Source: an uncultured Eubacteriales bacterium (lineage in GTDB: Bacteria; Bacillota; Clostridia; Christensenellales; CAG-138). Taken from it: DNA of 30,391 nucleotides. Below are positions 23,322 through 30,391 of this stretch, one piece after another; position 1 is the stretch's first letter; each line of letters begins with the position of its first letter. The translations under genes were made by a program, and so were the position numbers. The notes under the pieces were generated by a model, which worked only from the letters and a program-made list of their open reading frames with translations, had not been told where the DNA came from and did not search any database. The stretch lies in NCBI GenBank assembly GCA_900550525.1, contig URSN01000008.1, forward strand, positions 1-30,391, given 5' to 3'.

Positions 23322-24018
23322 CGTGCTCACGCTCTTTCCCGGGATGTTCGGCGGCGTGCTCGGCGAGAGCATGCTCGGCCGGGCGGCGGAGGCGGGGCTG
23401 CTGGAATTCCATCTGCACGACATCCGCGCCTACACGGACAACCGCCACAACAAGGCGGACGATTATCCGTTCGGCGGCGGCGCCGGGCTGGTCATGATGG
23501 CGCAGCCGGTGTTCGACTGCATGGCGCACGTGTGCGCGCTCGACCCGCGGCCGGCAAGGCGCATCCTGCTCTCGCCGCGCGGCCGCCTGCTCACGACGGA
23601 GCGGGCGCGCGCGCTGGCCGGCGAGCAGCGGCTCATCCTGCTGTGCGGGCATTACGAGGGCGTGGACGAGCGGGTCATGGCCGTCGTGGACGAGGAGCTC
23701 TCCATCGGCGACTATGTGCTCACCGGCGGCGAGCTGCCCGCGATGGTGCTCATCGACTGCGTGAGCCGGTTTGTGCCGGGCGTGCTCGGCAGCGCCGAGA
23801 GCGCGCTGGACGAATCGCACGCGGGCGAGGGCCTGCTCGAGTACCCGCAGTATACGCGCCCGGCGGTGTTCCGCGGCATGGCGGTGCCGGAGGTGCTGCT
23901 CTCCGGGCATCACGCCAACATCGCCGCGTGGCGGCGCGCCATGGCGCTGCAAAAGACGCAGCAGATGCGGCCGGAGCTGCGCGGCGCGCACGGGCGGCGC
24001 GGCGGGCGCGAGGGGTAA
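23311..24018 (+). CDS. trmD: tRNA (guanine37-N1)-methyltransferase
   Basis: TrmD methylates G37 of tRNAs using S-adenosylmethionine, preventing frameshifts. The 235-residue SPOUT protein has [33 protein letters not shown], the AdoMet knot [12 protein letters not shown] and [20 protein letters not shown], and the C-terminal [16 protein letters not shown]. The start is TTG at 23311, 9 nt after GAGGGAGG (23294-23301) and inside rimM, which gives the exact family N-terminus ([10 protein letters not shown]). The alternative GTG 12 nt later would lose it. Confidence 0.96.
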   Translation: MRIDVLTLFPGMFGGVLGESMLGRAAEAGLLEFHLHDIRAYTDNRHNKADDYPFGGGAGLVMMAQPVFDCMAHVCALDPRPARRILLSPRGRLLTTERARALAGEQRLILLCGHYEGVDERVMAVVDEELSIGDYVLTGGELPAMVLIDCVSRFVPGVLGSAESALDESHAGEGLLEYPQYTRPAVFRGMAVPEVLLSGHHANIAAWRRAMALQKTQQMRPELRGAHGRRGGREG

Positions 24019-24046
24019 AAAAACGCCGCGGCGCGGGATTTTGCTC

Positions 24047-24076
24047 TTGCATTTTGGCAAATGCCTGTGGTATAAT
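24047..24076 (+). promoter_or_regulatory. Extended -10 promoter of rplS with inverted repeat
   Basis: TTGCAT (24047-24052), an 18-nt spacer and TGG-TATAAT (24068-24076, a TGn extended -10) form a strong promoter with a start near 24083. GCATTT (24049-24054) and AAATGC (24059-24064) form a perfect inverted repeat overlapping the -35. Confidence 0.85.
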
Positions 24077-24082
24077 CGCACC

Positions 24083-24139
24083 CGTGGCAATGGGCGGTCC
24101 GCTGTCCGCGTTCGGGTATGAACGCCCATCAGTAATGTG
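24083..24139 (+). promoter_or_regulatory. Structured rplS leader, candidate L19 ribosomal-protein leader
   Basis: The leader contains ATGGGCG (24090-24096), which can pair with CGCCCAT (24123-24129), and GCGTTC (24108-24113), which can pair with GAACGC (24120-24125). The two stems share 24123-24125, so they are either alternative or form a junction with a trimmed outer stem. L19 leaders are known autoregulatory RNA elements in Bacillota. The match here is by position and shape, not by a covariance search. Confidence 0.5.
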
Positions 24140-24154
24140 AAGGAGAAAATTTTC

Positions 24155-24514
24155 ATGTCGGACATCATCAGGGAGCTGGAGAAGGAGCAGCTGCGCACGG
24201 ACCTGCCCGAGCTGCAGGTGGGCGATACGGTGCGCGTGTTCGTCAAGGTCGTCGAGGGCAACCGCGAGCGGTTGCAGAACTTCGAGGGCATCGTCATCAA
24301 GATTCAGGGCGGCGGCGTGCGCAAGTCGTTCACGGTGCGCCGCATCTCGTACGGCATCGGCGTGGAGCGCACGTTCCCGTACAACAGCCCGCGCATCGGC
24401 CGCATCGAGGTCGTGCGCCACGGCGTGGTGCGCAGGGCCAAGCTGTTCTACCTGCGCGATCGCGCGGGCAAGGCCGCCAAGGTGCGCGAGCGCATCGTGG
24501 AGAAGAACAAATAA
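24155..24514 (+). CDS. rplS: 50S ribosomal protein L19
   Basis: L19 sits at the interface between ribosomal subunits. The 119 residues are of normal length and show [60 protein letters not shown] and [26 protein letters not shown] (24140-24145) is 9 nt before ATG 24155, and an in-frame GTG at 24137 is rejected because it would lie before its own ribosome site. With its own promoter, leader and terminator it appears to be a separate unit. Confidence 0.97.
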   Translation: MSDIIRELEKEQLRTDLPELQVGDTVRVFVKVVEGNRERLQNFEGIVIKIQGGGVRKSFTVRRISYGIGVERTFPYNSPRIGRIEVVRHGVVRRAKLFYLRDRAGKAAKVRERIVEKNK

Positions 24515-24536
24515 CAGGCATGGATCAGGCCGCAAG

Positions 24537-24570
24537 CCCCGGCGCCCAGCAGGCGCAGGGGTTTTGCTTT
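24537..24570 (+). terminator. Terminator of rplS
   Basis: CCCC-G-GCGCC (24537-24546), loop CAGCA, GGCGC-A-GGGG (24552-24561), then TTTTGCTTT. The long stem with one internal mismatch ends just 3 nt before the rbgA ribosome site, suggesting rbgA is expressed by readthrough. Confidence 0.85.
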
Positions 24571-24584
24571 ATAGAGGAGAAGCG

Positions 24585-25451
24585 ATGCAAATCCACTGGT
24601 ACCCGGGCCATATGGCTAAAGCGCGGCGCATGCTGCAGGAGAATCTCAAGCTCATCGACGTGGTCGCGGAGCTGCTGGACGCGCGCGCGCCCGCGGCCAC
24701 GCGCAACCCGGATTTTGAGGCGCTGTTCGCCGGCAAGGCGCGCGTCGTGCTGCTCAACAAGAGCGACCTGGCCGACCCGGACGCGACGCGCGCCTGGGTG
24801 GAGCACTTTCAGGCGCAGGGGCTGACCGCCGGGGCCGTGGCGTCCACGGCGAACGCGGGCAAAAAGCAGGCCGCCGCGCTGATCGAGCGGGCCGCTGCGC
24901 CCGCCGTGGCGCGGATGCGCGAAAAGGGGGTCAACAAGGTGGTGCGCGTGCTCGTGGCGGGCATCCCGAACGTGGGCAAATCGACGTTCATCAACCGCAC
25001 CGCCGGGCAGGCGCGCGCGCAGGTGGGGGACAAGCCGGGCGTCACGCGCGGCAAGCAGTGGGTGCGCATCACGCCGCATCTGGAGCTGATGGATACGCCC
25101 GGCCTGCTCTGGCCCAAGCTCGAGGATGAACGGCACTCGCGGCACCTGGCCTATCTGGGCTCGATCCGTGACGAGGTCTTGGACGCGGAGGCGCTGGCGG
25201 CGGCGCTGCTTGCGGAGCTGCTCGCGCTGCGGCCCGCGGCGCTCACGGAGCGCTATGCGCGCGTCGCCCCCGGCAAGGACGGGGCGGCACTGCTATGCGC
25301 CGAGTGCGAGAGCCACTCGTACAACCAGCCCGCGCGCGCGCCGGATACGGAGCGCGCGGCGCGCATCGTGCTGGATGAGTTTCGCGCGGGGCGGCTGGGC
25401 CGCATTACGCTGGAGACGCCGGAGGGGGAGGCCCATGCCGAAGCGGAATGA
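24585..25451 (+). CDS. rbgA: Ribosome biogenesis GTPase RbgA (YlqF)
   Basis: RbgA is a circularly permuted GTPase that completes 50S subunit assembly. The 288-residue protein begins with MQIHWYPGHMAKARRML, then has the permuted motif order: G4 NKSDLADP, G1 GIPNVGKSTFINR, G2 PGVTRGKQW, G3 DTPGLLWPK, followed by a helical C-terminal domain. ATG 24585 follows GAGGAG (24574-24579) by 5 nt. An in-frame TTG at 24564 lies in the terminator. rplS-rbgA-rnhB is the common gram-positive order. Confidence 0.96.
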   Translation: MQIHWYPGHMAKARRMLQENLKLIDVVAELLDARAPAATRNPDFEALFAGKARVVLLNKSDLADPDATRAWVEHFQAQGLTAGAVASTANAGKKQAAALIERAAAPAVARMREKGVNKVVRVLVAGIPNVGKSTFINRTAGQARAQVGDKPGVTRGKQWVRITPHLELMDTPGLLWPKLEDERHSRHLAYLGSIRDEVLDAEALAAALLAELLALRPAALTERYARVAPGKDGAALLCAECESHSYNQPARAPDTERAARIVLDEFRAGRLGRITLETPEGEAHAEAE

Positions 25452-26067
25452 ACGGGAGCGGGAGCGCCTTGCAGCCCTTGCCGCGCGCGCCCGCGCCTTC
25501 TGGGATACGCCCGGCTGCGTGCTGGCCGGCATGGACGAGGTGGGCCGCGGGCCGCTGGCCGGGCCGGTGGTCGTCTGCTGCGCGGTCATGCCGCCGGAGC
25601 CGCTGGTGCCGTATGTGAACGATTCCAAAAAGCTCACGCCAAAGCGGCGCGAGGCCGTGTTCCGGGAGCTGACGCAGCAGGCGCGCGCCTGGTCGCTCGC
25701 CTTCGTGGGGCCGGAGGTCGTGGACGATATCAACATCCTCGAGGCGACGCGGCAGGGCTTTCGGGAGGCGTTCGCCTCTATCGGCCTGCCGGTGACGGAC
25801 GTGCTCATCGACGCGCTCGGCGGGCTCGGCCTGCCGGCGCGCGAGCATCCGCTCGTGCACGGGGACGCGCTTTCCTATTCCATCGCCGCCGCGTCCATCC
25901 TCGCCAAGGTCTCGCGCGACCGGTATATGGAGGAGCAGGACGCGCTGTACCCGGCCTACGGCTTTGCGCGCAACAAGGGCTACGGCACGGCGGAGCACAT
26001 CGCCGCGCTGCGCGCCCACGGCCCCTGCCCGCTGCACCGGCGCTCGTTCATCGGGAGGTTCGTATGA
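25435..26067 (+). CDS. rnhB: Ribonuclease HII
   Basis: RNase HII removes ribonucleotides from DNA and RNA in RNA-DNA hybrids. The 210 residues show GMDEVGRGPLAGPVV (Asp34, Glu35), VNDSKKLTPKRRE, VLIDALGG (Asp125) and HGDALSYSIAAASILAKVSRDR (Asp143), the four-acid active site. The first ~25 residues form a charged Arg/Glu/Ala helix. ATG 25435 overlaps rbgA by 17 nt and is preceded by GGAGGGGGAGG (25421-25431). Confidence 0.95.
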   Translation: MPKRNERERERLAALAARARAFWDTPGCVLAGMDEVGRGPLAGPVVVCCAVMPPEPLVPYVNDSKKLTPKRREAVFRELTQQARAWSLAFVGPEVVDDINILEATRQGFREAFASIGLPVTDVLIDALGGLGLPAREHPLVHGDALSYSIAAASILAKVSRDRYMEEQDALYPAYGFARNKGYGTAEHIAALRAHGPCPLHRRSFIGRFV

Positions 26068-26414
26068 GCGCGCAATCCGCCGGGCGGCGCGGCGAGCGGC
26101 TGGCGCTGCGCTATCTGCGGCGCAGGGGCTACCGGCTGCTGCAGCGCAACTACCGCCACGGGCGGCACGAGATCGACCTGGTCATGCAGGACGGGGACTG
26201 CCTCGTGTTCGTGGAGGTCAAGGCGCGCTCGAACATCGCCTTCGGCACGCCGGCCATGGCCGTGGGGCGCGAGAAGCAGCGGTTTTTGCGCCTGGCGGCC
26301 GCGGCGTACATGCAGCGCCACCGCTGCGCCGCGCAGCCGGCGCGCTTCGACGTGGTGGAGGTCTATCTGCCGCAGGAGAAGATTCAACATATTGTGAACG
26401 CTTTTCCCGGTTGA
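26064..26414 (+). CDS. yraN: UPF0102 / YraN family endonuclease-fold protein
   Basis: A 116-residue protein of the UPF0102 family, a restriction-endonuclease-like fold of unclear role usually beside rnhB. The motifs are GRRGERLALRYLRRRGYRLL, RNYRHGRHEIDLVMQDG (catalytic-type Glu-Ile-Asp), LVFVEVKARSNIAFG (ExK) and RFDVVEVY near the end. ATG 26064 overlaps the rnhB stop by 4 nt, and GGGAGG (26053-26058) is 5 nt upstream. Its stop lies inside an inverted repeat that overlaps the next promoter. Confidence 0.93.
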   Translation: MSAQSAGRRGERLALRYLRRRGYRLLQRNYRHGRHEIDLVMQDGDCLVFVEVKARSNIAFGTPAMAVGREKQRFLRLAAAAYMQRHRCAAQPARFDVVEVYLPQEKIQHIVNAFPG

Positions 26415-26427
26415 TTGCGCAAGCGTT
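26397..26427 (+). repeat. Inverted repeat at yraN end, overlapping next promoter
   Basis: AACGCTT (26397-26403) and AAGCGTT (26421-26427) are exact inverted copies separated by 17 nt and followed by TTG. It could be a modest terminator for the rbgA-rnhB-yraN unit or an operator for the glycosyltransferase promoter. A second palindrome, TTGCGCAA (26415-26422), lies within it. Confidence 0.55.
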
Positions 26428-26443
26428 TTGTCTATGCTATATT
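26415..26443 (+). promoter_or_regulatory. Extended -10 promoter of the fused glycosyltransferase
   Basis: TTGCGC (26415-26420), a 17-nt spacer and TGC-TATATT (26435-26443, extended -10) predict a start near 26450. The spacer contains the right arm of the inverted repeat. Confidence 0.65.
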
Positions 26444-26497
26444 GGGACTGGGAAATTTTAGCCGCCTGTGCGGGGGTTCCTGGAAGAAGGTTGCTCG

Positions 26498-29400
26498 ATG
26501 CGAAAGCTCATAACGATACTGCTCATACTCTGCCTGCTGCCCGCGGCCGCGCTGGCGCAGGACGATCACCTGGCCGGGGAGCAGCTGCTCTATAATCCGG
26601 ATTTTTCCGAAACGGCCGATGTGCTCGACCTGCCCGTGGGCTGGACGGCGCAGGCGTACGCCGAGGGCGGCGCCGCGCTGCTGGAGCAGACGGAGGCGGG
26701 CGCGGCCATCCGCGTGGAGAGCGCCGCCGGCAACGACGTGCGCGCCTATCAGGACGTGGCCGTGGCGCCGGATACGGTGTACCGCCTGCGCGCCATGGTG
26801 CGCACCGAGGACGTGCAGGGCGGGCAGGGCGCGTCCCTTTCCATCGATAACTACGGCCTTGACGGCTCCTACTGCTACAGCGGCGGGCTCACCGGCACGA
26901 CCGGCTGGACGGAGCTGACGCTGTATGTGCGCACCGGCGCGGAGCAGACGACGCTGCGCGCGGCGCTGCGCCTGGGCGGCTACGGCATGGAGAGCAGCGG
27001 CACGGCCTGGTTTTGCGATGTGTCGCTGTACGCGTGCGACGAGGTCGCCTCGGGCACGATCATCGACCTGATGGCCACCGCCGATCAGGGCGGCGCGGCG
27101 GCCGCAGCGCCGGGCGGGGCGGTGTTTGCCGCGATGCTGGCCGTGGCCGCGCTTTCGCTGCTGCTGTACGCGCTGCTCTATGCGCGCGTGCTCAAAAGCG
27201 AGGCGGACGCGCTCAAAAACCCGGCCCGGCCGGGCGCGGTGCTCGGCGCGGGCATGGCGGCGGCGTTTGTGCTGCGCCTGGCGCTCTCGCTCATCTTCGT
27301 CGGCCACCCGACGGATATCAACTGCTTCATGGCCTGGGGCAACGCCGTGGCGACCAACGGCATGGCCGATTTCTACACCTCCGGCATGTTCGCGGACTAC
27401 CCGCCGGGCTATATGTACATCTGCGGGGCCATCTCCTGGCTGTGCGGCGTGCTCGCCCTCTCATACGGCAGCGCGGGCATGGTGATCCTCTTCAAGCTCC
27501 CGGCCACGATCGCGGATCTCGCCTCGGCGTACCTGGTGTACCGCCTCGCCAAGCGGCAGGGCGTGCGCGAGGTGTTCGCGCTGACGCTCTGCGCGCTGCT
27601 GGCCCTCAACCCGGCGGCCATGTTCATCTCCGGCGCGTGGGGGCAGATCGATTCGCTGCTCACGCTCGGCGTGGTGGGCGCGTTCTGCCTGTTCCTGTCG
27701 GAGCGCTGGATTCTCGCGGGCGCGGTGTACGGCCTCGCCATCCTGTTCAAGCCGCAGGCGCTCATGTTCGGGCCGCTGTTTGCGGCGGCGTATTTTGCGT
27801 ATACGGCCGCGTCGCCCGCGTGGAAGAAGAAACTGCTGCACACGGCGCGCGCGGTGCTCGCGGCGCTGCTGGTGCTGTTTGTGGGCTCGCTCCCGTTCAA
27901 GGGCGATCAGCAGCTGTTCTATCTGGTCGGCCGCTATACGGATACCGTCAGCTCCTACCCCTATGCGACCATCGAGGCGTACAACCTCCCCGCGCTGCTC
28001 GGGCTCAACTGGGCTCCGGTGGAGACGAAGGTGCTGGGCGTGCCGTATTCCGTCTGGGGGCCGGCGTTCATCGCGCTCGGCGTGCTCTACGGCGTGTTCC
28101 TGCTGCTGCGCTCATTCCTCGTGCTGCCGGCGGGGGAGCGGCCCACGCTCGCCTCGCTGCGCGCGTGCCCGCGGCGGGAGGGGGCGCTGTACCTGCCGGC
28201 GGCGTGCATGCTGTGCGTCATCTTCACCTTCGGCCATTACATGCACGAGCGGTACCTGTTCCCCGCGCTGCTGCTGCTGTTGCTCGCCTACCTGTATGAG
28301 CGCGACCGCCGTATCCTCGTCAGCTTCGGCATTCTGACGGCGCCGCTGCTGCTCAACCTCCTGGGCGCCATGTTCATCATCACGCGGCCGGAGCTGCGCG
28401 GCGCGTTTTACGATGCGCTCACGCGCATCGGCGCGGCGGGCATCCTGTTTGGGTGCCTGTACCTGTGCTATATCTCGTTCGACATCCTCGTGCGCGGCAG
28501 GACCCACAAGCCCCTGCCCGCGGCGCGGCGCGCGCGGGGCGCCGCGCCGGAAGCGGCGCGTCCGCCCGTTCGGGAAGCGGCGCAGATGCAGCGCCTGCTG
28601 CCGCCGCCCACGGACGGAGGGCTGCGCATGACCCGGCGCGACACCGTGGTCATGCTCGCGCTCACGGCCGTGTATGCGGCCGTCGCGCTGGTAAACCTCG
28701 GCACGCTCTCAGCGCCGGAAACGGCCTGGACGCCGCAGGCGGCCGGCGAAACGGTGACCATCGAGTTTCCGCAAGAGACGGCCGTGAGCGAATTCTGGGT
28801 GTACGGCAACATCGCAGACGGCGGCACGCTGCTGCTGCGCGCGGACGACGGGCACGAGGAGCAGTACGAGCAGCTCTACGACAACATGTTCCGCTGGCAC
28901 CGCGTGGAGACGTGGTTTACCGCGCGCACGCTCACGCTGCAATATGTGGGCGGCAGCGTCTGCCTCAACGAGATCGCGTTTTTCGACGACGCGGGCGAGC
29001 GGATCGACGCGCGCGTCGTGAGCCCCGCCGGCACGCAGGCCGCCCTGCTCGACGAGCAAGACACCGTGCCGGACGCGCCGTCGTACTACAACGGCATGTA
29101 TTTTGACGAGCTCTACCATGCCCGCACGGCCTACGAGCACCTGCACGGCCTTGCGCCGTATGAGAACTCGCATCCGCCGCTGGGCAAGCTCATCATCGCC
29201 GTGGGCATCGCCATCTTCGGCATGAACCCGTTCGGCTGGCGCATCATGGGCGCGCTCGTGGGCGTGGCGATGCTGCCGGTGCTGTACCTGTTCGGCAAGC
29301 GCCTGTTCAAAAAGAGCGAGTATGCGTTCCTCTGCACGGCGCTGTTTGCGGTGGACTTCATGCACTTCACGCAGACGCGCATCGCCACCATCGACGTGTA

Positions 29401-30391
29401 CGCCGTGTTCTTCATCCTGCTGATGTACTACTTCATGTACGAGTACATCACGATGAACTTCTTTGTGGACGGGCTCGGGAAGACGCTGCGGCCGCTCGCG
29501 CTCTCGGGGCTGTTCTTCGGGCTCGGCGCGGCGAGCAAGTGGACGTGCTTCTACGCCGGCGCCGGGCTGGCGGTGCTGTTCTTCGGCTCGCTCATCGCGC
29601 GCGGGCTGGAGCGGCGGCGCGTGCTCGCCGTCGCGCGCGGCGGCGGGGGCGGCGCGGTGCTGGCCGGTACGCCGCAGGAGCGCCAGCGCGTGCAGGCCTA
29701 CTGGAAGAACGTGCTGCTCACGCTCCTGTGGTGCTGCCTGTTCTTCCTGCTGGTGCCGTTCCTCATCTATTTCGGGGCCTACCTGCCGTACTATCTGTAC
29801 GAGGCGGGCACGCGCGAGGGATACGGCCTTGCCGATGCGTTTGCGACCTTCTGGCGCTATCAGGAGTTCATGTTCAGCTACCACAGCGGGCTGGAGGCGA
29901 CGCATCCGTACCAGTCCGCCTGGTGGGAGTGGCCCTTCACGCTGCGGCCCATGTGGTATTTCTCCGGCAACGATGCGTCCGCCGGCACCGTTTCGACGCT
30001 GACGGCCTCGGGCAACCCGGCCGTTTGGTGGGTGGGCACGCTCGCCGCGCCGGCGCTGCTTGCGCTGCGCGCATCGGGCCGCGTGCCGCGCGCGCGCGCG
30101 CGGCAAATCATCTGCGTGGGCGTGCTGGCCAACTATCTGCCCTGGGTGCTCGTGCCGCGCTGCACGTTCATCTACCACTTTTTCGCCACGGTGCCGTTCC
30201 TGCTGATGGGGGCGGTGTACCTGCTCGAATGGGGCGAGCAGCGGTATCCGCGCCTTGCCAGGGTCAAATGGATCTGGCTGGGCGTGGCGGCGGCGCTGTT
30301 TGTACTGCTCTATCCCGGGCTGTCCGGCCTGCCGGTGCCGGCCTGGTGGGCGCACATCCTCAAATTCCTGCCGGGAGGGGGGCTGATGTAT
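26498..30391 (+). CDS. Tandem GT-C glycosyltransferase fusion with PMT module, 3' end outside window
   Basis: One frame of 1298 codons runs to the window edge with no stop. It opens with a signal peptide (RKLITILLILCLLPAAALA), then a beta-rich region like a carbohydrate-binding module (about 28-190, LLYNPDFSETADVLDLPVGW). From about 206 there is a multi-spanning GT-C module with GHPTDINCFMAWG (Asp273), DYPPGYMYI, WGQIDSLL (about 381) and FGHYMHERYLF (about 578-588). After a Pro/Ala/Arg linker, Met711 starts a second module: a transmembrane helix, a discoidin-like beta domain (about 740-850), and a PMT-type glycosyltransferase with YFDELYHARTAYEHL (Asp870-Glu871) and ENSHPPLGKL (about 889). 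Such enzymes use polyprenyl-phosphate sugars outside the membrane. The acceptor is unknown. GAAGAAGG lies 7 nt before ATG 26498. The size and doubled catalytic design are unusual. A GGAGGG/ATG pair at 28616-28630 may restart translation at Met711. Confidence 0.87.
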   Translation, partial: MRKLITILLILCLLPAAALAQDDHLAGEQLLYNPDFSETADVLDLPVGWTAQAYAEGGAALLEQTEAGAAIRVESAAGNDVRAYQDVAVAPDTVYRLRAMVRTEDVQGGQGASLSIDNYGLDGSYCYSGGLTGTTGWTELTLYVRTGAEQTTLRAALRLGGYGMESSGTAWFCDVSLYACDEVASGTIIDLMATADQGGAAAAAPGGAVFAAMLAVAALSLLLYALLYARVLKSEADALKNPARPGAVLGAGMAAAFVLRLALSLIFVGHPTDINCFMAWGNAVATNGMADFYTSGMFADYPPGYMYICGAISWLCGVLALSYGSAGMVILFKLPATIADLASAYLVYRLAKRQGVREVFALTLCALLALNPAAMFISGAWGQIDSLLTLGVVGAFCLFLSERWILAGAVYGLAILFKPQALMFGPLFAAAYFAYTAASPAWKKKLLHTARAVLAALLVLFVGSLPFKGDQQLFYLVGRYTDTVSSYPYATIEAYNLPALLGLNWAPVETKVLGVPYSVWGPAFIALGVLYGVFLLLRSFLVLPAGERPTLASLRACPRREGALYLPAACMLCVIFTFGHYMHERYLFPALLLLLLAYLYERDRRILVSFGILTAPLLLNLLGAMFIITRPELRGAFYDALTRIGAAGILFGCLYLCYISFDILVRGRTHKPLPAARRARGAAPEAARPPVREAAQMQRLLPPPTDGGLRMTRRDTVVMLALTAVYAAVALVNLGTLSAPETAWTPQAAGETVTIEFPQETAVSEFWVYGNIADGGTLLLRADDGHEEQYEQLYDNMFRWHRVETWFTARTLTLQYVGGSVCLNEIAFFDDAGERIDARVVSPAGTQAALLDEQDTVPDAPSYYNGMYFDELYHARTAYEHLHGLAPYENSHPPLGKLIIAVGIAIFGMNPFGWRIMGALVGVAMLPVLYLFGKRLFKKSEYAFLCTALFAVDFMHFTQTRIATIDVYAVFFILLMYYFMYEYITMNFFVDGLGKTLRPLALSGLFFGLGAASKWTCFYAGAGLAVLFFGSLIARGLERRRVLAVARGGGGGAVLAGTPQERQRVQAYWKNVLLTLLWCCLFFLLVPFLIYFGAYLPYYLYEAGTREGYGLADAFATFWRYQEFMFSYHSGLEATHPYQSAWWEWPFTLRPMWYFSGNDASAGTVSTLTASGNPAVWWVGTLAAPALLALRASGRVPRARARQIICVGVLANYLPWVLVPRCTFIYHFFATVPFLLMGAVYLLEWGEQRYPRLARVKWIWLGVAAALFVLLYPGLSGLPVPAWWAHILKFLPGGGLMY
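28616..28630 (+). promoter_or_regulatory. Internal Shine-Dalgarno and in-frame ATG at the module junction
   Basis: GGAGGG (28616-28621) lies 6 nt before an in-frame ATG (28628-28630). It falls at the end of the Pro/Ala-rich linker, just before the first transmembrane helix of the second glycosyltransferase module. This is what a former separate gene start would look like. Confidence 0.5.

Noticed and set aside
27013..29106. Frames of 200-430 codons overlapping the large glycosyltransferase on the same strand
   Set aside because: They lack hydrophobic segments and motifs. The frame starting at 26498 carries all GT-C and PMT signatures and stays open through both.
1..30391. CRISPR array, insertion sequence, prophage or tRNA/rRNA gene
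   Set aside because: No regularly spaced repeats, transposase or integrase motifs, or tRNA-like cloverleaf with a CCA/T-loop pattern were recognised. Content is core housekeeping genes.

Overview
The window is a very GC-rich (about 70 %) chromosomal stretch in which thirty complete genes and one partial gene lie on the + strand. One partial gene at the left edge is on the - strand. The order is a classic Bacillota core: rpsO-pnp-ylxY-M16 protease; yggS-sepF-divIVA; yceD-rpmF-plsX-acpP-rnc-smc-ftsY-ylxM-ffh-rpsP-khpA-rimM-trmD-rplS-rbgA-rnhB-yraN. Gene order, sigma-A-like promoters, purine-rich Shine-Dalgarno sites and gram-positive families (SepF, DivIVA, YlxM, RbgA) point to a high-GC member of the class Clostridia, perhaps a gut lineage near Christensenellales. 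The lineage is an inference. I see no mobile element, CRISPR array, tRNA or rRNA.

Layout. 1-4405: a divergent partial exported protein, then ddl and murF (peptidoglycan precursor synthesis), a membrane acyltransferase and a small TSCPD protein. 4406-9179: rpsO, pnp, a ylxY-like deacetylase fold and an M16 peptidase. 9211-12795: a dUTPase-like NTP hydrolase, a HlyD-like membrane protein, yggS, sepF and a DivIVA-like protein with a repetitive acidic tail. 12870-15101: yceD, rpmF, plsX and acpP (ribosome and lipid synthesis). 15173-22242: rnc, smc, ftsY, ylxM and ffh (RNA processing, chromosome organisation, SRP targeting). 22315-26414: rpsP, khpA, rimM, trmD, rplS, rbgA, rnhB and yraN (ribosome assembly, tRNA modification, RNA/DNA maintenance). 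26498 to the right edge: one open frame of at least 1298 codons that joins two GT-C glycosyltransferase modules.

The most notable observations are these. (1) pnp carries an in-frame TAG at codon 493, at the position of the conserved active-site lysine. It lies in a patch of other odd substitutions, with the KH and S1 domains intact downstream. (2) The last frame is a tandem glycosyltransferase fusion, with a well-spaced Shine-Dalgarno/ATG pair at the module boundary. (3) Two intergenic regions, after murF and after ftsY, have the same architecture: a 16-17 nt direct repeat whose first copy spans the stop codon and whose second copy ends 16-17 nt before a strong promoter. (4) The ylxY homologue has lost its recognisable catalytic residues. 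(5) Several promoters (ylxM, rplS, the glycosyltransferase) carry inverted repeats, and rplS has a structured leader. Transcription units are well marked by consensus promoters and GC-rich hairpin terminators. Within units, genes often overlap by 1-11 nt.
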